From assembly GCF_900112935.1 (NCBI RefSeq), contig NZ_FONM01000002.1, forward strand, positions 186,001 to 250,000: a stretch of DNA of 64,000 bases, given 5' to 3'. The position numbers were made by a program, and so were the translations under genes. The number at the start of each line of letters is the position of its first letter. Position 1 is the stretch's first letter. This document shows, one piece after another, positions 55,682 through 64,000 of the stretch. The notes under the pieces were generated by a model. The model searched no databases and was not told where the DNA came from. It saw only the letters and a program-made list of their open reading frames with translations. The DNA comes from Trichococcus pasteurii (GTDB lineage Bacteria > Bacillota > Bacilli > Lactobacillales > Aerococcaceae).

Positions 55682-58159
55682 ATGGATGAAACAATATCTA
55701 TACGGCAAATTGAAAAATTGCGTCGCGAATACAAAGAATATCTTAGTTCCACTAACCTAGGATGGAGCGAGCCTACTATTGCAACATACGCATCCGATTC
55801 ATTTTATGCTCTAAACAATAATATCGGAATAGATTTCTGGTCTTGCTTCATAGACGATGTATCGATGTTGGAAGCGCGTGATAAGATTAGCGACTTTCTT
55901 CGCCAAGAAAAAAAATCGGACCATGCTGATGAGCGGGCCAATAACTACCAAGAAGCTATGAAACATCTAAAAAAATTCTTGGATGAAAAATATCCTCTCC
56001 TTGCACAAGAATGGAGTGGTAAAGCCCTAAACAATACCTACTTAAAATCAGACTTCAAAAAATGGATGCACAAGCAAAAAAAATCCAACAACGAAGCTTA
56101 TTCAGCCAATACCATTACAACATATACAAACATGTTAAAAAATACCACCCAAAAACTTGAGCTAGGTGATCTTGTAGAGTCAGATTTGTTCTTCTACACT
56201 TTCCCAGAAGATTTTGAAGCAGCATACAAAATCATTACCAGTACAGATAACTTCAATGAAGTAGATGCTGCTGGTAAAAAATCGTATTCTAATGCGATGA
56301 CAATGTATTCTAAATTTTTAAAGGAACTTTATGAACCCTCTTGTTGGATTTTTCAAGGTAACCCTAAGTATTATAATGTTGTTGATGCAGTCAATGACCT
56401 TGCCACAATCACTTGGTCCGTCAATCAGTATCCTAAGCAAATAAAAGCCGGAGACAAAGCCTATATTTGGATTTCCGGCTCTGAGGGTGGTATCATTGCC
56501 ACCGGCAAAATACTATGTGATCCTGAAATGAGGGAGCCAGTTCAAAATGATCCCTATGCTCACGATGATTTTCTGAATCAAGCCCCTCACTTGGCTGTGG
56601 ATATAAAATTCGAAAAAAAATTGACAGCTTCCATTATTCTCAGAAAAGAGTTACTTGCTGACGAGCGCACCAAAAAATTAGAAATATTAACTTATCCGGG
56701 TGCTACAAACTTCCTTGTACTAAAGGAACAATATGAAGTGATTGAAAGCATGATTAACGGCAGCTACCAGAGACTTCCTGCAAGCCCATCGGATAATACT
56801 TTATCGACCCCTGTGGAAAAAAGACGTTACTGGATGTATGCTCCTGGTGAAGGTTCCTATATGTGGGAGGAATTTTATGAGAAAGGGATCATGGGGATTG
56901 GTTGGGATGATTTAGGTGACTTATCGCTTTATTCTTCCAAACAAGCCATGAAAGAAGAAATGAAATCGCTTTATGGTGATGTGAGTTCTTATAAAAATGC
57001 TGGGCATGCCACTTGGCAGTTTGCCAATGAACTGAAGCCTGGCGATATCGTATTTGCCAAATTAGGCATGTATAAACTTATTGGCCGTGGTATCGTAACC
57101 TCTGAATATATATTTGATCCTTCTAGAGAAAGCTATCGTCACACACGCAAAGTAAATTGGACCCATAAAGGCGAATGGGAATCCGAAAGTCAAAACGCTA
57201 TGAAAACACTAACTGACATCACACCTTTTAACGAGTATCATCAAAACATGGAAAATCTAATCTCTGAAGGCTATGAACCAAAAGATTCCCCTGCCGAATA
57301 TGACAGTTATTCTGAGGATGAATTTTTGGATGACGTATTCATGAGTGAGGAACGTTACACGACATTAAAGAATCTCCTACGCAAAAAGAAAAACATCATC
57401 CTACAGGGGGCTCCTGGAGTCGGAAAAACCTATGCAGCGGAACGGTTAGCACACTCTATTATGGGAGAAAAAGATTCCAGTCGTGTCATAATTGTACAGT
57501 TCCACCAAAGCTACAGTTATGAGGATTTCATCATGGGTTACCGCCCTAACAATAACAATAGTGGGTTTACTTTGTCATATGGGCCATTTTACGATTTCTG
57601 CAAAGAAGCGGAACCTGATGATAGAGAGTACTTTTTCATCATTGACGAAATCAACCGCGGAAATCTCAGCAAAATATTCGGGGAATTACTGATGTTGATT
57701 GAAAATGACAAACGCGGCAAAGAGGTTCGCTTGCTTTATTCGGATGAGCAATTCTCTGTTCCAGAAAATGTATACATTATCGGCATGATGAATACGGCAG
57801 ATCGTAGTTTGGCTATGATAGATTATGCATTACGCCGTCGTTTTGCATTTTTTGAATTTGAACCAGCGTTTGAGACGGAAGGTTTTAAAACATATCAGTC
57901 TACCATTGCCAACAACAAATTTGATAAATTGATTGAGACCGTATCATCGTTAAACAAAATCATTTCTGAAGATGCCTCCCTAGGTAGTGGTTTCCGAATT
58001 GGTCACAGCTATTTTTGTACGGGTGAGGTCGTAGATGATGCTTGGTTGTCAGATTTAGTGGAATATGAGTTCATTCCACTTATCAAAGAATATTGGTTTG
58101 ATGAACCTTTTAAGGTTGAACAATGGACATTAAATTTGCAGGGTGCAATTCATGGCTGA
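55682..58159 (+). CDS. mcrB: McrB-type GTPase with EVE and second PUA-like reader domain
   Basis: An 825-residue AAA+ GTPase, the DNA-sensing motor of a type IV (modified-DNA) restriction system. Residues about 12-105 and 121-218 look like two copies of one helical module (see findings). About 221-350 is an EVE domain (SCWIFQGNPKYYN, IKAGDKAYIWISGSEGGI), which in other McrB proteins binds modified cytosine. About 382-510 is a second reader-like domain (RYWMYAPGEGSYMWEEFYEKGI, LKPGDIVFAKLG). The C-terminal AAA+ has Walker A GAPGVGKT (576-583), FIIDEINRGNLSKIFGE and the McrB signature MNTADRS. The ATG at 55682 follows GGGGAGA; codons before it are not used. It overlaps mcrC by eight bases. Confidence 0.93.
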   Translation: MDETISIRQIEKLRREYKEYLSSTNLGWSEPTIATYASDSFYALNNNIGIDFWSCFIDDVSMLEARDKISDFLRQEKKSDHADERANNYQEAMKHLKKFLDEKYPLLAQEWSGKALNNTYLKSDFKKWMHKQKKSNNEAYSANTITTYTNMLKNTTQKLELGDLVESDLFFYTFPEDFEAAYKIITSTDNFNEVDAAGKKSYSNAMTMYSKFLKELYEPSCWIFQGNPKYYNVVDAVNDLATITWSVNQYPKQIKAGDKAYIWISGSEGGIIATGKILCDPEMREPVQNDPYAHDDFLNQAPHLAVDIKFEKKLTASIILRKELLADERTKKLEILTYPGATNFLVLKEQYEVIESMINGSYQRLPASPSDNTLSTPVEKRRYWMYAPGEGSYMWEEFYEKGIMGIGWDDLGDLSLYSSKQAMKEEMKSLYGDVSSYKNAGHATWQFANELKPGDIVFAKLGMYKLIGRGIVTSEYIFDPSRESYRHTRKVNWTHKGEWESESQNAMKTLTDITPFNEYHQNMENLISEGYEPKDSPAEYDSYSEDEFLDDVFMSEERYTTLKNLLRKKKNIILQGAPGVGKTYAAERLAHSIMGEKDSSRVIIVQFHQSYSYEDFIMGYRPNNNNSGFTLSYGPFYDFCKEAEPDDREYFFIIDEINRGNLSKIFGELLMLIENDKRGKEVRLLYSDEQFSVPENVYIIGMMNTADRSLAMIDYALRRRFAFFEFEPAFETEGFKTYQSTIANNKFDKLIETVSSLNKIISEDASLGSGFRIGHSYFCTGEVVDDAWLSDLVEYEFIPLIKEYWFDEPFKVEQWTLNLQGAIHG

Positions 58160-59207
58160 TCAAATCAAAATCAAGAATATTTACTATATGTTGTCTTATG
58201 CTTATCAGAATTTGAATGCAGGCCCATATAAAAATATCGATTTGGAATCCTTCAATAACATCCATGACCTTTTGTCAGCTATTTTAATCAGAGGCACCTC
58301 TATTCAGATAAAACGAGGATTACACCGTGACTATCTTGCCTACTCGGAAGATACCGGACGACTCAAAGGTAAAATTGATATTACTGAATCCATAAAACAA
58401 CAAACGATGATGAACAGAAAAATGGTTTGTCATTACGATCTTTTTTCAGAGGATACTAAACTCAATCAAATCTTGAAAGCCACTATGATGCTGTTACTTC
58501 GTCATGGTAATGTTAGCCCGAAAAACAAGAAGCTTCTACTCAAGCTACTTTTGTATTTCCAAAATGTTACGGCTGTTGATCCAATGCACATTAGTTGGAA
58601 CACTGTTAACTATCCAAGGAACAGCCCTTCTTATAAGATGCTTATTAATATTTGTCAATTGCTAATCCAAGGCATGCTGCTTTCAACCGAAAATGGTCAG
58701 TACAAACTACTGCAGTTCCTTGATGATCAGCAGATGTACCGTCTGTACGAAAAATTCGTTCTTGAATATTACAAAAAAGAATATCCTGAACTCAGGGCAA
58801 AAGCTTCCTATATCGACTGGAATATAGGAGGTGATGGGAACAAAATGTTTCTGCCTGCAATGAAATCTGATATTACGCTCACCTATGGCGTGAGAACACT
58901 GATAATAGATACAAAATACTATCAACGATCGATGCAGACACATACACTATTTGATAGCACCACGCTAATTTCTGGTAACCTTTATCAAATCTTCACTTAT
59001 GTAAAGAACAAAGATAAAGACAATACTGGCAATGTGAGCGGGATGCTGCTCTATGCACAGACTGCTGAAGAAATAACCCCTGATAATGACTACATAATGG
59101 GAGGAAACCATATCAGCGTTAAGACATTGAATTTAAATAGTGAATGGGAGAATATTAAAAGGCAACTGGATAATATAGCCGTGGACCTAGTGAATAAAAA
59201 AGGTTAA
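58152..59207 (+). CDS. mcrC: McrC nuclease subunit
   Basis: A 351-residue partner of McrB. The N-terminal part (IKIKNIYYMLSYAYQNL) matches McrBC 5-methylcytosine restriction subunit proteins. The C-terminal PD-(D/E)xK nuclease has D240 (MKSDITLTY) and D253-x-K255 (TLIIDTKYY). It should cut DNA once McrB has bound a modified site. The ATG at 58152 lies inside the end of mcrB, so it is coupled. A terminator follows. A diverged copy of its 3' end lies at 44660-44886. Confidence 0.93.
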   Translation: MADQIKIKNIYYMLSYAYQNLNAGPYKNIDLESFNNIHDLLSAILIRGTSIQIKRGLHRDYLAYSEDTGRLKGKIDITESIKQQTMMNRKMVCHYDLFSEDTKLNQILKATMMLLLRHGNVSPKNKKLLLKLLLYFQNVTAVDPMHISWNTVNYPRNSPSYKMLINICQLLIQGMLLSTENGQYKLLQFLDDQQMYRLYEKFVLEYYKKEYPELRAKASYIDWNIGGDGNKMFLPAMKSDITLTYGVRTLIIDTKYYQRSMQTHTLFDSTTLISGNLYQIFTYVKNKDKDNTGNVSGMLLYAQTAEEITPDNDYIMGGNHISVKTLNLNSEWENIKRQLDNIAVDLVNKKG

Positions 59208-59221
59208 ATACTAGATAATGG

Positions 59222-59262
59222 AAAAACGCGGAAATCCCAAAAAATGAGGATTTCCGCGTTTT
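59222..59262. terminator. Bidirectional terminator after mcrC
   Basis: AAAACGCGGAAATCC and GGATTTCCGCGTTTT form a perfect 15-bp stem with a ten-base loop. T-runs occur on both strands, so it can also stop the MFS transcript from the other side. It marks the island edge. Confidence 0.9.
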
Positions 59263-59358
59263 ATATTTTGATTTACACAACAAAAAAGATACTCCAAATC
59301 AAGAGAGCAGCTTATTAAATTCTCGTTCAGATAACAATTTTTGATTATTAATCATCTG

Positions 59359-60258
59359 TTAAGCCTTTCTGAGTTCGCCTTGTCTTAACGTTACAGCGAA
59401 GAAGAACGATGCTAAGCACACAACCATGAAGACGATGCTGACGATGATTGTCATGTTGTAGCTGCCGGTTGCATCATAGAAGTAACCAAGCAGCGGGCCG
59501 CCTAAAGCTAAACCCAGGCTACTTGCTGTCGATAAGATGCCCCAAATAGCGGTGAATTCCTTTTTCCCTAAAACCTCAAACGTCACTAGTTGGTTCATTA
59601 CAGCAGGGACACCTGTGCTGACTGCATAAATCATCGCTGCTCCGGTTAAGATAGTGATGTTATCCGTTGCGGCAAAGATGCAGAATGCAAGGATGTAGAT
59701 TGTCGTGAAGATGTAGAAAGCTTTTGTTGCACCCAGCTTGTCACTGGCGATGCCCATGATGATTTTTGAAGCGATCATGACGATGGCCGCGATCGACAAA
59801 ACCATTCCTGCTTGAACATCAGTCGCACCTTTTGTCGTAAAGAAGATCGGAATTTGTTGGGTGAATGTGGAAATCATTGCGAAACACACGAATGACAAGG
59901 CCAATAAGTAGAATACTGGCGAACGCAATGCTTGCGCATAGGTCATATCCGTGTTTTTATGGTTGGTGACAACTGTCGAAGAATCATTCGTTGCTTGTTC
60001 TGCTACAGCTGCAAGCGAATCTTCCGTCACGCCATAAGGCAACATGCCTACATCAGCGGGCTTTTCGATCAACAGGAACGCTCCCAAGAACAAAGCAACA
60101 GCGTACATGCCGCCCAATAATAAGAACCCTTTTTCCCAACCATAATTTTGGATAAAAGAAGGAACAATTGCGCTTGTGATCGCGGTGCTTAAGCCGATCG
60201 ATGCAGCCCAGATAGCGGCCGACGACATCATGAGTAATCCGATGACGATAACCGCCAA
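59359..60258 (-). pseudogene. 5'-truncated MFS transporter
   Basis: The visible 299 residues carry about eight membrane helices. The first part (SAIVPSFIQNYGWEKGFLLLGGM) corresponds to the segment after about helix 4 of a normal 12-helix MFS protein of about 400 residues, and SDKLGATKAFY is the typical inter-helix loop. The first four helices are missing: upstream of the TTG at 60258 the sequence breaks into other frames and then meets the ABC binding-protein gene after 70 bases. No ribosome site precedes it. It is most likely a deletion remnant, although a shortened protein cannot be ruled out. The original substrate is unknown. Confidence 0.7.
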
Positions 60259-60326
60259 GTAGAATCCAAACTAGGTTTTTACGTTGTCCAAAAGAAAGAA
60301 TCCCACTGCTACGAAAATTCTTAAAC

Positions 60327-61190
60327 TTATTGATTTATCAGGACGGATGCAGGATCAATATCGGAACTGAATGCTGGCGCCAATGTCTTTTTGTATGCCT
60401 CTGCGATAAAGCCGGTTTCATTCAACGTATCAATTTCTTCATTCACCCATTCCAACAATGCGGTGTCGCCTTTTGCTACTGCGGGTGCGATGGTATCTTC
60501 GTTTCCTATTGCTTCAACTCCTGCCACAAAGCCAGGATTTTCTTTGATCCATCCGAAGATCAAAGTATTATCGTGTGCCAAAGCGGCGCCCCGGCCATCC
60601 AACAAGGCTTGGAATGTTTCTGTGTTTTGTTCATAGACCAACAGCTCGATGTCAGGGTAGTTTTCTCTGAAGTAAGCTTCAGCAGTTGTTCCTTTGTTGA
60701 CGATCAATTGTTTTCCTTCCAATTGGGAAACATCGGTAATGACGTCGCCTTCAGGGGAAACGATCCCGATGGATACTTTCATGTACGGATTGGCGAAATC
60801 CACTACTTCGGCACGTTCAGGAGTGACGGTGAAATTGGCCATCATCAGGTCAACCTTCCCCGTTTCCAGATATTCCACGCGGTTTGCCGCTTCTGTGATG
60901 ACCCATTCGATTTTTGAAGAGTCACCCAGCAGATCTTCTGCTATTTGTTTGGAAATTTCAACGTCGAAGCCTTGGTTATCTCCGTTCGCATCCACATAAC
61001 TGAACGGCGGTTTGTCGCCGAAAACGCCGATGCGGATTACGTCATTTTCTTTGATTGTGTCCACTGTCGTTTTATCTTCAATATTGGCAACGGAGCCTTC
61101 TGAAGAATCGCTTGTTGCGCCAGCGCCGCAAGCCGCTAGACCCACTGTCACTGATAATATGGCCAATGATTTGATAAATTTGTTTTTCAT
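60327..61190 (-). CDS. Polar amino-acid ABC transporter substrate-binding lipoprotein
   Basis: A 287-residue exported lipoprotein with lipobox GLAACGAG. The mature part is an SBP_bac_3 domain (IRIGVFGDKPPFSYVDANGDNQGFDVEI, RVEYLETGKVDLMMANFTVTPERAEVVDFANPYM, LIVNKGTTAEAYF). The ligand-binding arginine in TPER is conserved. Such proteins deliver glutamate, aspartate, glutamine or similar; the DVISP-type end of the pocket does not decide. It follows the ATPase gene on the same strand, with a 40-base gap, and is the last intact gene of the operon. Confidence 0.9.
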   Translation of the reverse strand: MKNKFIKSLAILSVTVGLAACGAGATSDSSEGSVANIEDKTTVDTIKENDVIRIGVFGDKPPFSYVDANGDNQGFDVEISKQIAEDLLGDSSKIEWVITEAANRVEYLETGKVDLMMANFTVTPERAEVVDFANPYMKVSIGIVSPEGDVITDVSQLEGKQLIVNKGTTAEAYFRENYPDIELLVYEQNTETFQALLDGRGAALAHDNTLIFGWIKENPGFVAGVEAIGNEDTIAPAVAKGDTALLEWVNEEIDTLNETGFIAEAYKKTLAPAFSSDIDPASVLINQ

Positions 61191-61231
61191 TCTTCATTCC
61201 TCCAATGTTTTTTCTTATCTATATTGTCTTT

Positions 61232-61975
61232 CTATTGAAACCTGAATGTGTTGATGAATTCGTTAGCCCTTTGCGATTGGGGCTGTTTGAAAAATGCTTT
61301 CGGATCGTCTGAAATTTCAACGATGTTCCCTTTTTCCATAAAGACGATTTTGTCGCTCACTGCCTCCGCAAAAGCCATTTCATGGGTGACGATCAGCATC
61401 GTCATGCCATCTTTGGCCAGATCGAGGATGACATTCAGCACTTCCCTGATCATCTCCGGATCGAGCGCTGCCGTCACTTCATCGAAGAGCATGATTTCCG
61501 GGTGCGTCATCAACGCGCGCACGATTGCAACACGTTGTTGCTGCCCGCCGGACAATTGCCGTGGGAAACTGTGCGCTTTATCTTCAAGGCCGACTCGTTT
61601 CAGTAACGCAATGGCTTCTTCGGCCGCCTCATCCTTCTTGCGCTTTTGGACTTTCAAAGGCGCCAACAGGACATTGTCAAGAACCGTCATGTGCGGAAAC
61701 AGATCATACTTTTGAAAGACCATCCCGATTTTCTGTCTGACTTCTTTCCAATTCGTCCCTGCTGCGGCTATTTCTTTTCCATCCAGCAGGATGCTGCCTG
61801 ATTGGATTTCCTCCAGACCATTGATGCAGCGTAAGGCAGTAGATTTGCCGCAGCCTGATTGGCCGATGATGGTAACAACTTCCCCTTTGGCGACATCCAA
61901 CTGGATATCAGCCAAGGCCTGAGTTTCCCCGTAATATTTATTTACATGCTTCAATGTTAATATTGGGCTTTCCAA
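61232..61975 (-). CDS. Polar amino-acid ABC transporter ATP-binding protein (GlnQ type)
   Basis: A 247-residue ATPase. Walker A is GQSGCGKST, the signature LSGGQQQRVAI, Walker B IMLFDEVTAALDP and the switch histidine is in VTHEMAFA. It pairs with the two permeases encoded just upstream (16-base gap) and with the binding protein downstream. Length and all motifs are normal. Confidence 0.94.
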   Translation of the reverse strand: MESPILTLKHVNKYYGETQALADIQLDVAKGEVVTIIGQSGCGKSTALRCINGLEEIQSGSILLDGKEIAAAGTNWKEVRQKIGMVFQKYDLFPHMTVLDNVLLAPLKVQKRKKDEAAEEAIALLKRVGLEDKAHSFPRQLSGGQQQRVAIVRALMTHPEIMLFDEVTAALDPEMIREVLNVILDLAKDGMTMLIVTHEMAFAEAVSDKIVFMEKGNIVEISDDPKAFFKQPQSQRANEFINTFRFQ

Positions 61976-61991
61976 GGTTTTTCACCCCTCC

Positions 61992-62669
61992 TCATTCTTG
62001 CCATTTCGATTCAAGTTTTTTGGATAATTTCGATAACGGATAACAGACGATGAAGTACAGCAAGAAAATCAAGCCATAGATCCAGAAGGAAGCACTCGGG
62101 TAGTCCTTAACGGATACTTCGATCACTTGCTGTCCGACTTTGATGACTTCGATAATCCCAATAAGCGGCAACAGAGCCGTGGTCTTCACCATCCTTGTAG
62201 CCAAATTGATGGCCGGCGGAATGATGCGCCGGACTGTCTGGGGAATAATGACATACACATAGAGTTGCCCTGCAGACAATCCCAATGCCTGGCCGCTTTC
62301 CCATTGGATTTTGGGTATGGAAGTGACGGATGCTCTGACGATGTCTGCCATTTCAGCCGTACCCCAAAAGGTAAATACGAAAATGGCAATCACCCGATTA
62401 TCAATATGGATTCCTGTCCAACGGGTGATTCCAAAATAAAGAATGTAAAGCATCACCAATACGGGGACAATCCGGACGACTTCGAGATAGAACCTTGTGA
62501 CGAATCGAACAACAATATTTCTGCTTGTCATGAGCATTCCGACCAAAAGTCCCAGTATGAATGAAAGCACGACTGATAGGATTGCGATAAAAATGGTTTG
62601 TTCTAGGCCGTCCAAGATACGTTGCAGATTTTGACCTTCAAATAAAATGTTAATTCCCGAATCCTGCAA
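61992..62669 (-). CDS. Amino-acid ABC transporter permease (second)
   Basis: A 225-residue HisM/GlnP-type permease with the conserved loop TSIPKIQWESGQALGLSAGQLYVYVIIPQTVRRIIPPAINL (EAA-type coupling helix) and RIVPVLVMLYILYFG. It overlaps the end of the first permease by 20 bases. The two permeases are diverged but of the same family, so they probably form a heterodimer channel. Confidence 0.92.
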   Translation of the reverse strand: MQDSGINILFEGQNLQRILDGLEQTIFIAILSVVLSFILGLLVGMLMTSRNIVVRFVTRFYLEVVRIVPVLVMLYILYFGITRWTGIHIDNRVIAIFVFTFWGTAEMADIVRASVTSIPKIQWESGQALGLSAGQLYVYVIIPQTVRRIIPPAINLATRMVKTTALLPLIGIIEVIKVGQQVIEVSVKDYPSASFWIYGLIFLLYFIVCYPLSKLSKKLESKWQE

Positions 62670-63309
62670 AACGCAACCTCCTTTCGATGAAATGGATCAA
62701 AAGGGATATCGGCAATAAAAACACCAGATAGGTTGTGACCATCAAGAATAGCGCTTCATTGGTCTTGTAATACAATCCCATGATATCTTTCGCGACAAAA
62801 ACCAGGTCAGATAATGCGATTGCGCTAAAAACAGAAGTTTCTTTCAGTAAAAAAATGATGTTCGCGCCAATACTGGGAAAGGAATTTGCGATTGCCTGCG
62901 GGAAAATAACGTACAGGAAAGTTTGCGTGTTTGACAATCCCAGACTGGACGCTGATTCCATCTGTATATTCGGGACGGATTCCAAACCGCCCCTTATCGC
63001 TTCCGCGAAATAGCTGCCTCCCAAAAAGGTCAACCCCAATATGCCGCAGACTTCAGCGCTTAAATGGATACCCACTTGCGGCAAGCCAAAATACAGAACA
63101 AACAACTGGATCATCAATGGGGTGTTGCGTGATAATTCGATGTATCCTTCAAAAACCTGCGACAACACAGGCAGTTTATAATAGCGCACGATGCTGATGA
63201 TCAGACCGATGATAAAGGCAAAGATGATCCCGATTCCACCAAGGCGCAACACAAGGAAAGCCGCTTCCTGATACATGGGGATAGCCTTTCTTATAAAATC
63301 CAAGTCCAT
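62650..63309 (-). CDS. Amino-acid ABC transporter permease (first)
   Basis: A 219-residue HisM/GlnP-type permease with SRNTPLMIQLFVLYFGLPQVGIHL and the coupling helix ESVPNIQMESASSLGLSNTQTFLYVIFPQAI. First gene of the operon; GGAGGT precedes the ATG. The 440 bases upstream contain a terminator for the neighbouring gene but no consensus promoter that I trust. Confidence 0.92.
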   Translation of the reverse strand: MDLDFIRKAIPMYQEAAFLVLRLGGIGIIFAFIIGLIISIVRYYKLPVLSQVFEGYIELSRNTPLMIQLFVLYFGLPQVGIHLSAEVCGILGLTFLGGSYFAEAIRGGLESVPNIQMESASSLGLSNTQTFLYVIFPQAIANSFPSIGANIIFLLKETSVFSAIALSDLVFVAKDIMGLYYKTNEALFLMVTTYLVFLLPISLLIHFIERRLRFAGFGN

Positions 63310-63651
63310 TGTTTACCTCCAATCCTTTCTTGCTTTTTTTACAGTTTCTGATCATCGCCTCACAAATAAAAATAATTCCCGATAGGTTCAGGAAGCTACG
63401 ATTACTTTAGCGCCTTTGTCAGCTTTTACTGTTTGATTGTTTCAATATACCAAGACATTATTTCTGTAAAAAGATGATTAAACCAGCAATTTTCTGTCGT
63501 ATTTTTTACATTGAGTTTCTATTCACATATGGTATCATGACTGCCAATAAATGAATATTACGCAGAAACGAACACAGGTGATAGGTTTTACCGAACAGCC
63601 AAATGCTACTTTGGTCATCTTTTTGGGTAAAGTGAGTTGGCTGAACGAAGC

Positions 63652-63694
63652 AAAAAAGACTTGAATCCTCTGCAAGTAAAGGTTCAAGTCTTTT
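63652..63694 (-). terminator. Terminator of the Ig-like protein gene
   Basis: AAAAGACTTGAA (63654-63665) and TTCAAGTCTTTT (63683-63694) are perfectly complementary. Read on the minus strand the stem runs into TTTTTTGC. About 60 bases after the stop of the partial gene. The rest of 63310-63754 shows nothing I recognise. Confidence 0.75.
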
Positions 63695-63754
63695 GATTAG
63701 CTTTGTTGCCATGAATGTCCAGCTATTCCCCATCAAGGATGGCTGGATGTTATA

Positions 63755-64000
63755 TCATTTCATTATCGAATTTGTCGTCTGGCCGTTAAGCGTATAGTTG
63801 ACATCTCCTATAACCACACTATCGACAACAAATGTGAAAGTTTGTTGTTCAGTCGACTGGATCAATTTTTCGGATGTGAATGATACCGTCCCGCTTTTTC
63901 CGGTGTTACCATAATTGAGACCTGTTGTTGCATCTTCCCAGTGGCCTGTTACAGTTGCATCGGCTACTTGGGCACCGGCTTCCATGACCTTCACTTTGGC
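63755..64000 (-). CDS. C-terminal Ig-like domain of a larger, probably secreted protein (5' end outside window)
   Basis: The frame is open to the window edge. The visible 81 or so residues form one beta-sandwich-like domain: VKVMEAGAQVADATVTGHW, TTGLNYGNTGKSGTVSFTS, TFTFVVDSVVIGDVNYTL. This pattern is typical of accessory domains at the C-terminus of secreted peptidases and nucleases. The catalytic part, if any, lies beyond the window, so no enzyme can be named. A terminator follows. Confidence 0.55.
   Translation of the reverse strand, partial: AKVKVMEAGAQVADATVTGHWEDATTGLNYGNTGKSGTVSFTSEKLIQSTEQQTFTFVVDSVVIGDVNYTLNGQTTNSIMK

Noticed and set aside
63506-63736. Minus-strand 76-codon frame
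   Set aside because: It crosses a strong terminator stem and has no ribosome site or recognisable domain.

Overview
The window looks like the chromosome of a low-GC Gram-positive bacterium of the order Lactobacillales, most likely a Carnobacteriaceae-type organism (Trichococcus or a close relative is plausible but not proven). Grounds: strong AGGAGG ribosome sites, PyrR attenuation, a PyrDB/PyrK dihydroorotate dehydrogenase, a LevR-type activator with a sigma-54 mannose PTS, a RexAB-like AddAB, and the RqcH, CoaBC and LspA/RluD sets. No rRNA, tRNA or CRISPR array was seen.

Layout. 0-6 kb: a truncated peroxiredoxin-like gene, an unknown small protein, pap-coaBC, an OsmC/Ohr protein, an NrdH-type redoxin and a YczE-like membrane protein, mostly on the minus strand. 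6-8.7 kb: pyrBC behind two tandem PyrR attenuators. 8.7-12.7 kb: an ABC importer (substrate-binding protein, permease, ATPase) plus an S66 peptidase, preceded by a leader peptide and a chain of alternative hairpins. 12.7-14 kb: gene-poor, apparently decayed DNA. 14-17.2 kb: rqcH and rpoN. 17.3-21.2 kb: pyrR-pyrK-pyrD-pyrF-pyrE with its own PyrR leader. 21.2-25.6 kb: rluD, lspA, and two translationally coupled envelope genes (lipoprotein polysaccharide deacetylase and DUF4015 hydrolase). 25.6-33.2 kb: cutC and a mannose-family PTS (manLMN, manO, an extra IIB) with a textbook -24/-12 promoter and the activator ManR. The rpoN gene lies in the same window, so sigma factor, activator, promoter and target are all visible. 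33.4-41.7 kb: a RelBE-type toxin-antitoxin pair, a three-unit palindromic repeat and addAB.

41.8-59.3 kb is an A+T-richer defence island. It holds a DUF262-DUF1524-DUF4268 (GmrSD-like) type IV enzyme, a complete type I restriction-modification system (hsdR, hsdM, hsdS), a DUF697-type GTPase and an McrBC pair. The hsdS region is arranged as a DNA shufflon: one complete hsdS, two silent half-genes on opposite strands, a tyrosine recombinase, and four copies of a 16-17 bp site that each encode INDNL in the same phase. Scars (a second mcrC tail, an IS3-like fragment, frameshifted coding fragments) show repeated turnover of this island.

59.3-64 kb returns to a core-like composition: a 5'-truncated MFS gene, a polar amino-acid ABC importer (two permeases, ATPase, binding protein), and the end of a secreted protein with an Ig-like domain running off the window.

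The most notable points are the hsdS shufflon, an McrB with two reader domains and a duplicated N-terminal module, the tandem PyrR attenuators, the leader-peptide attenuator, and the sigma-54 PTS circuit.
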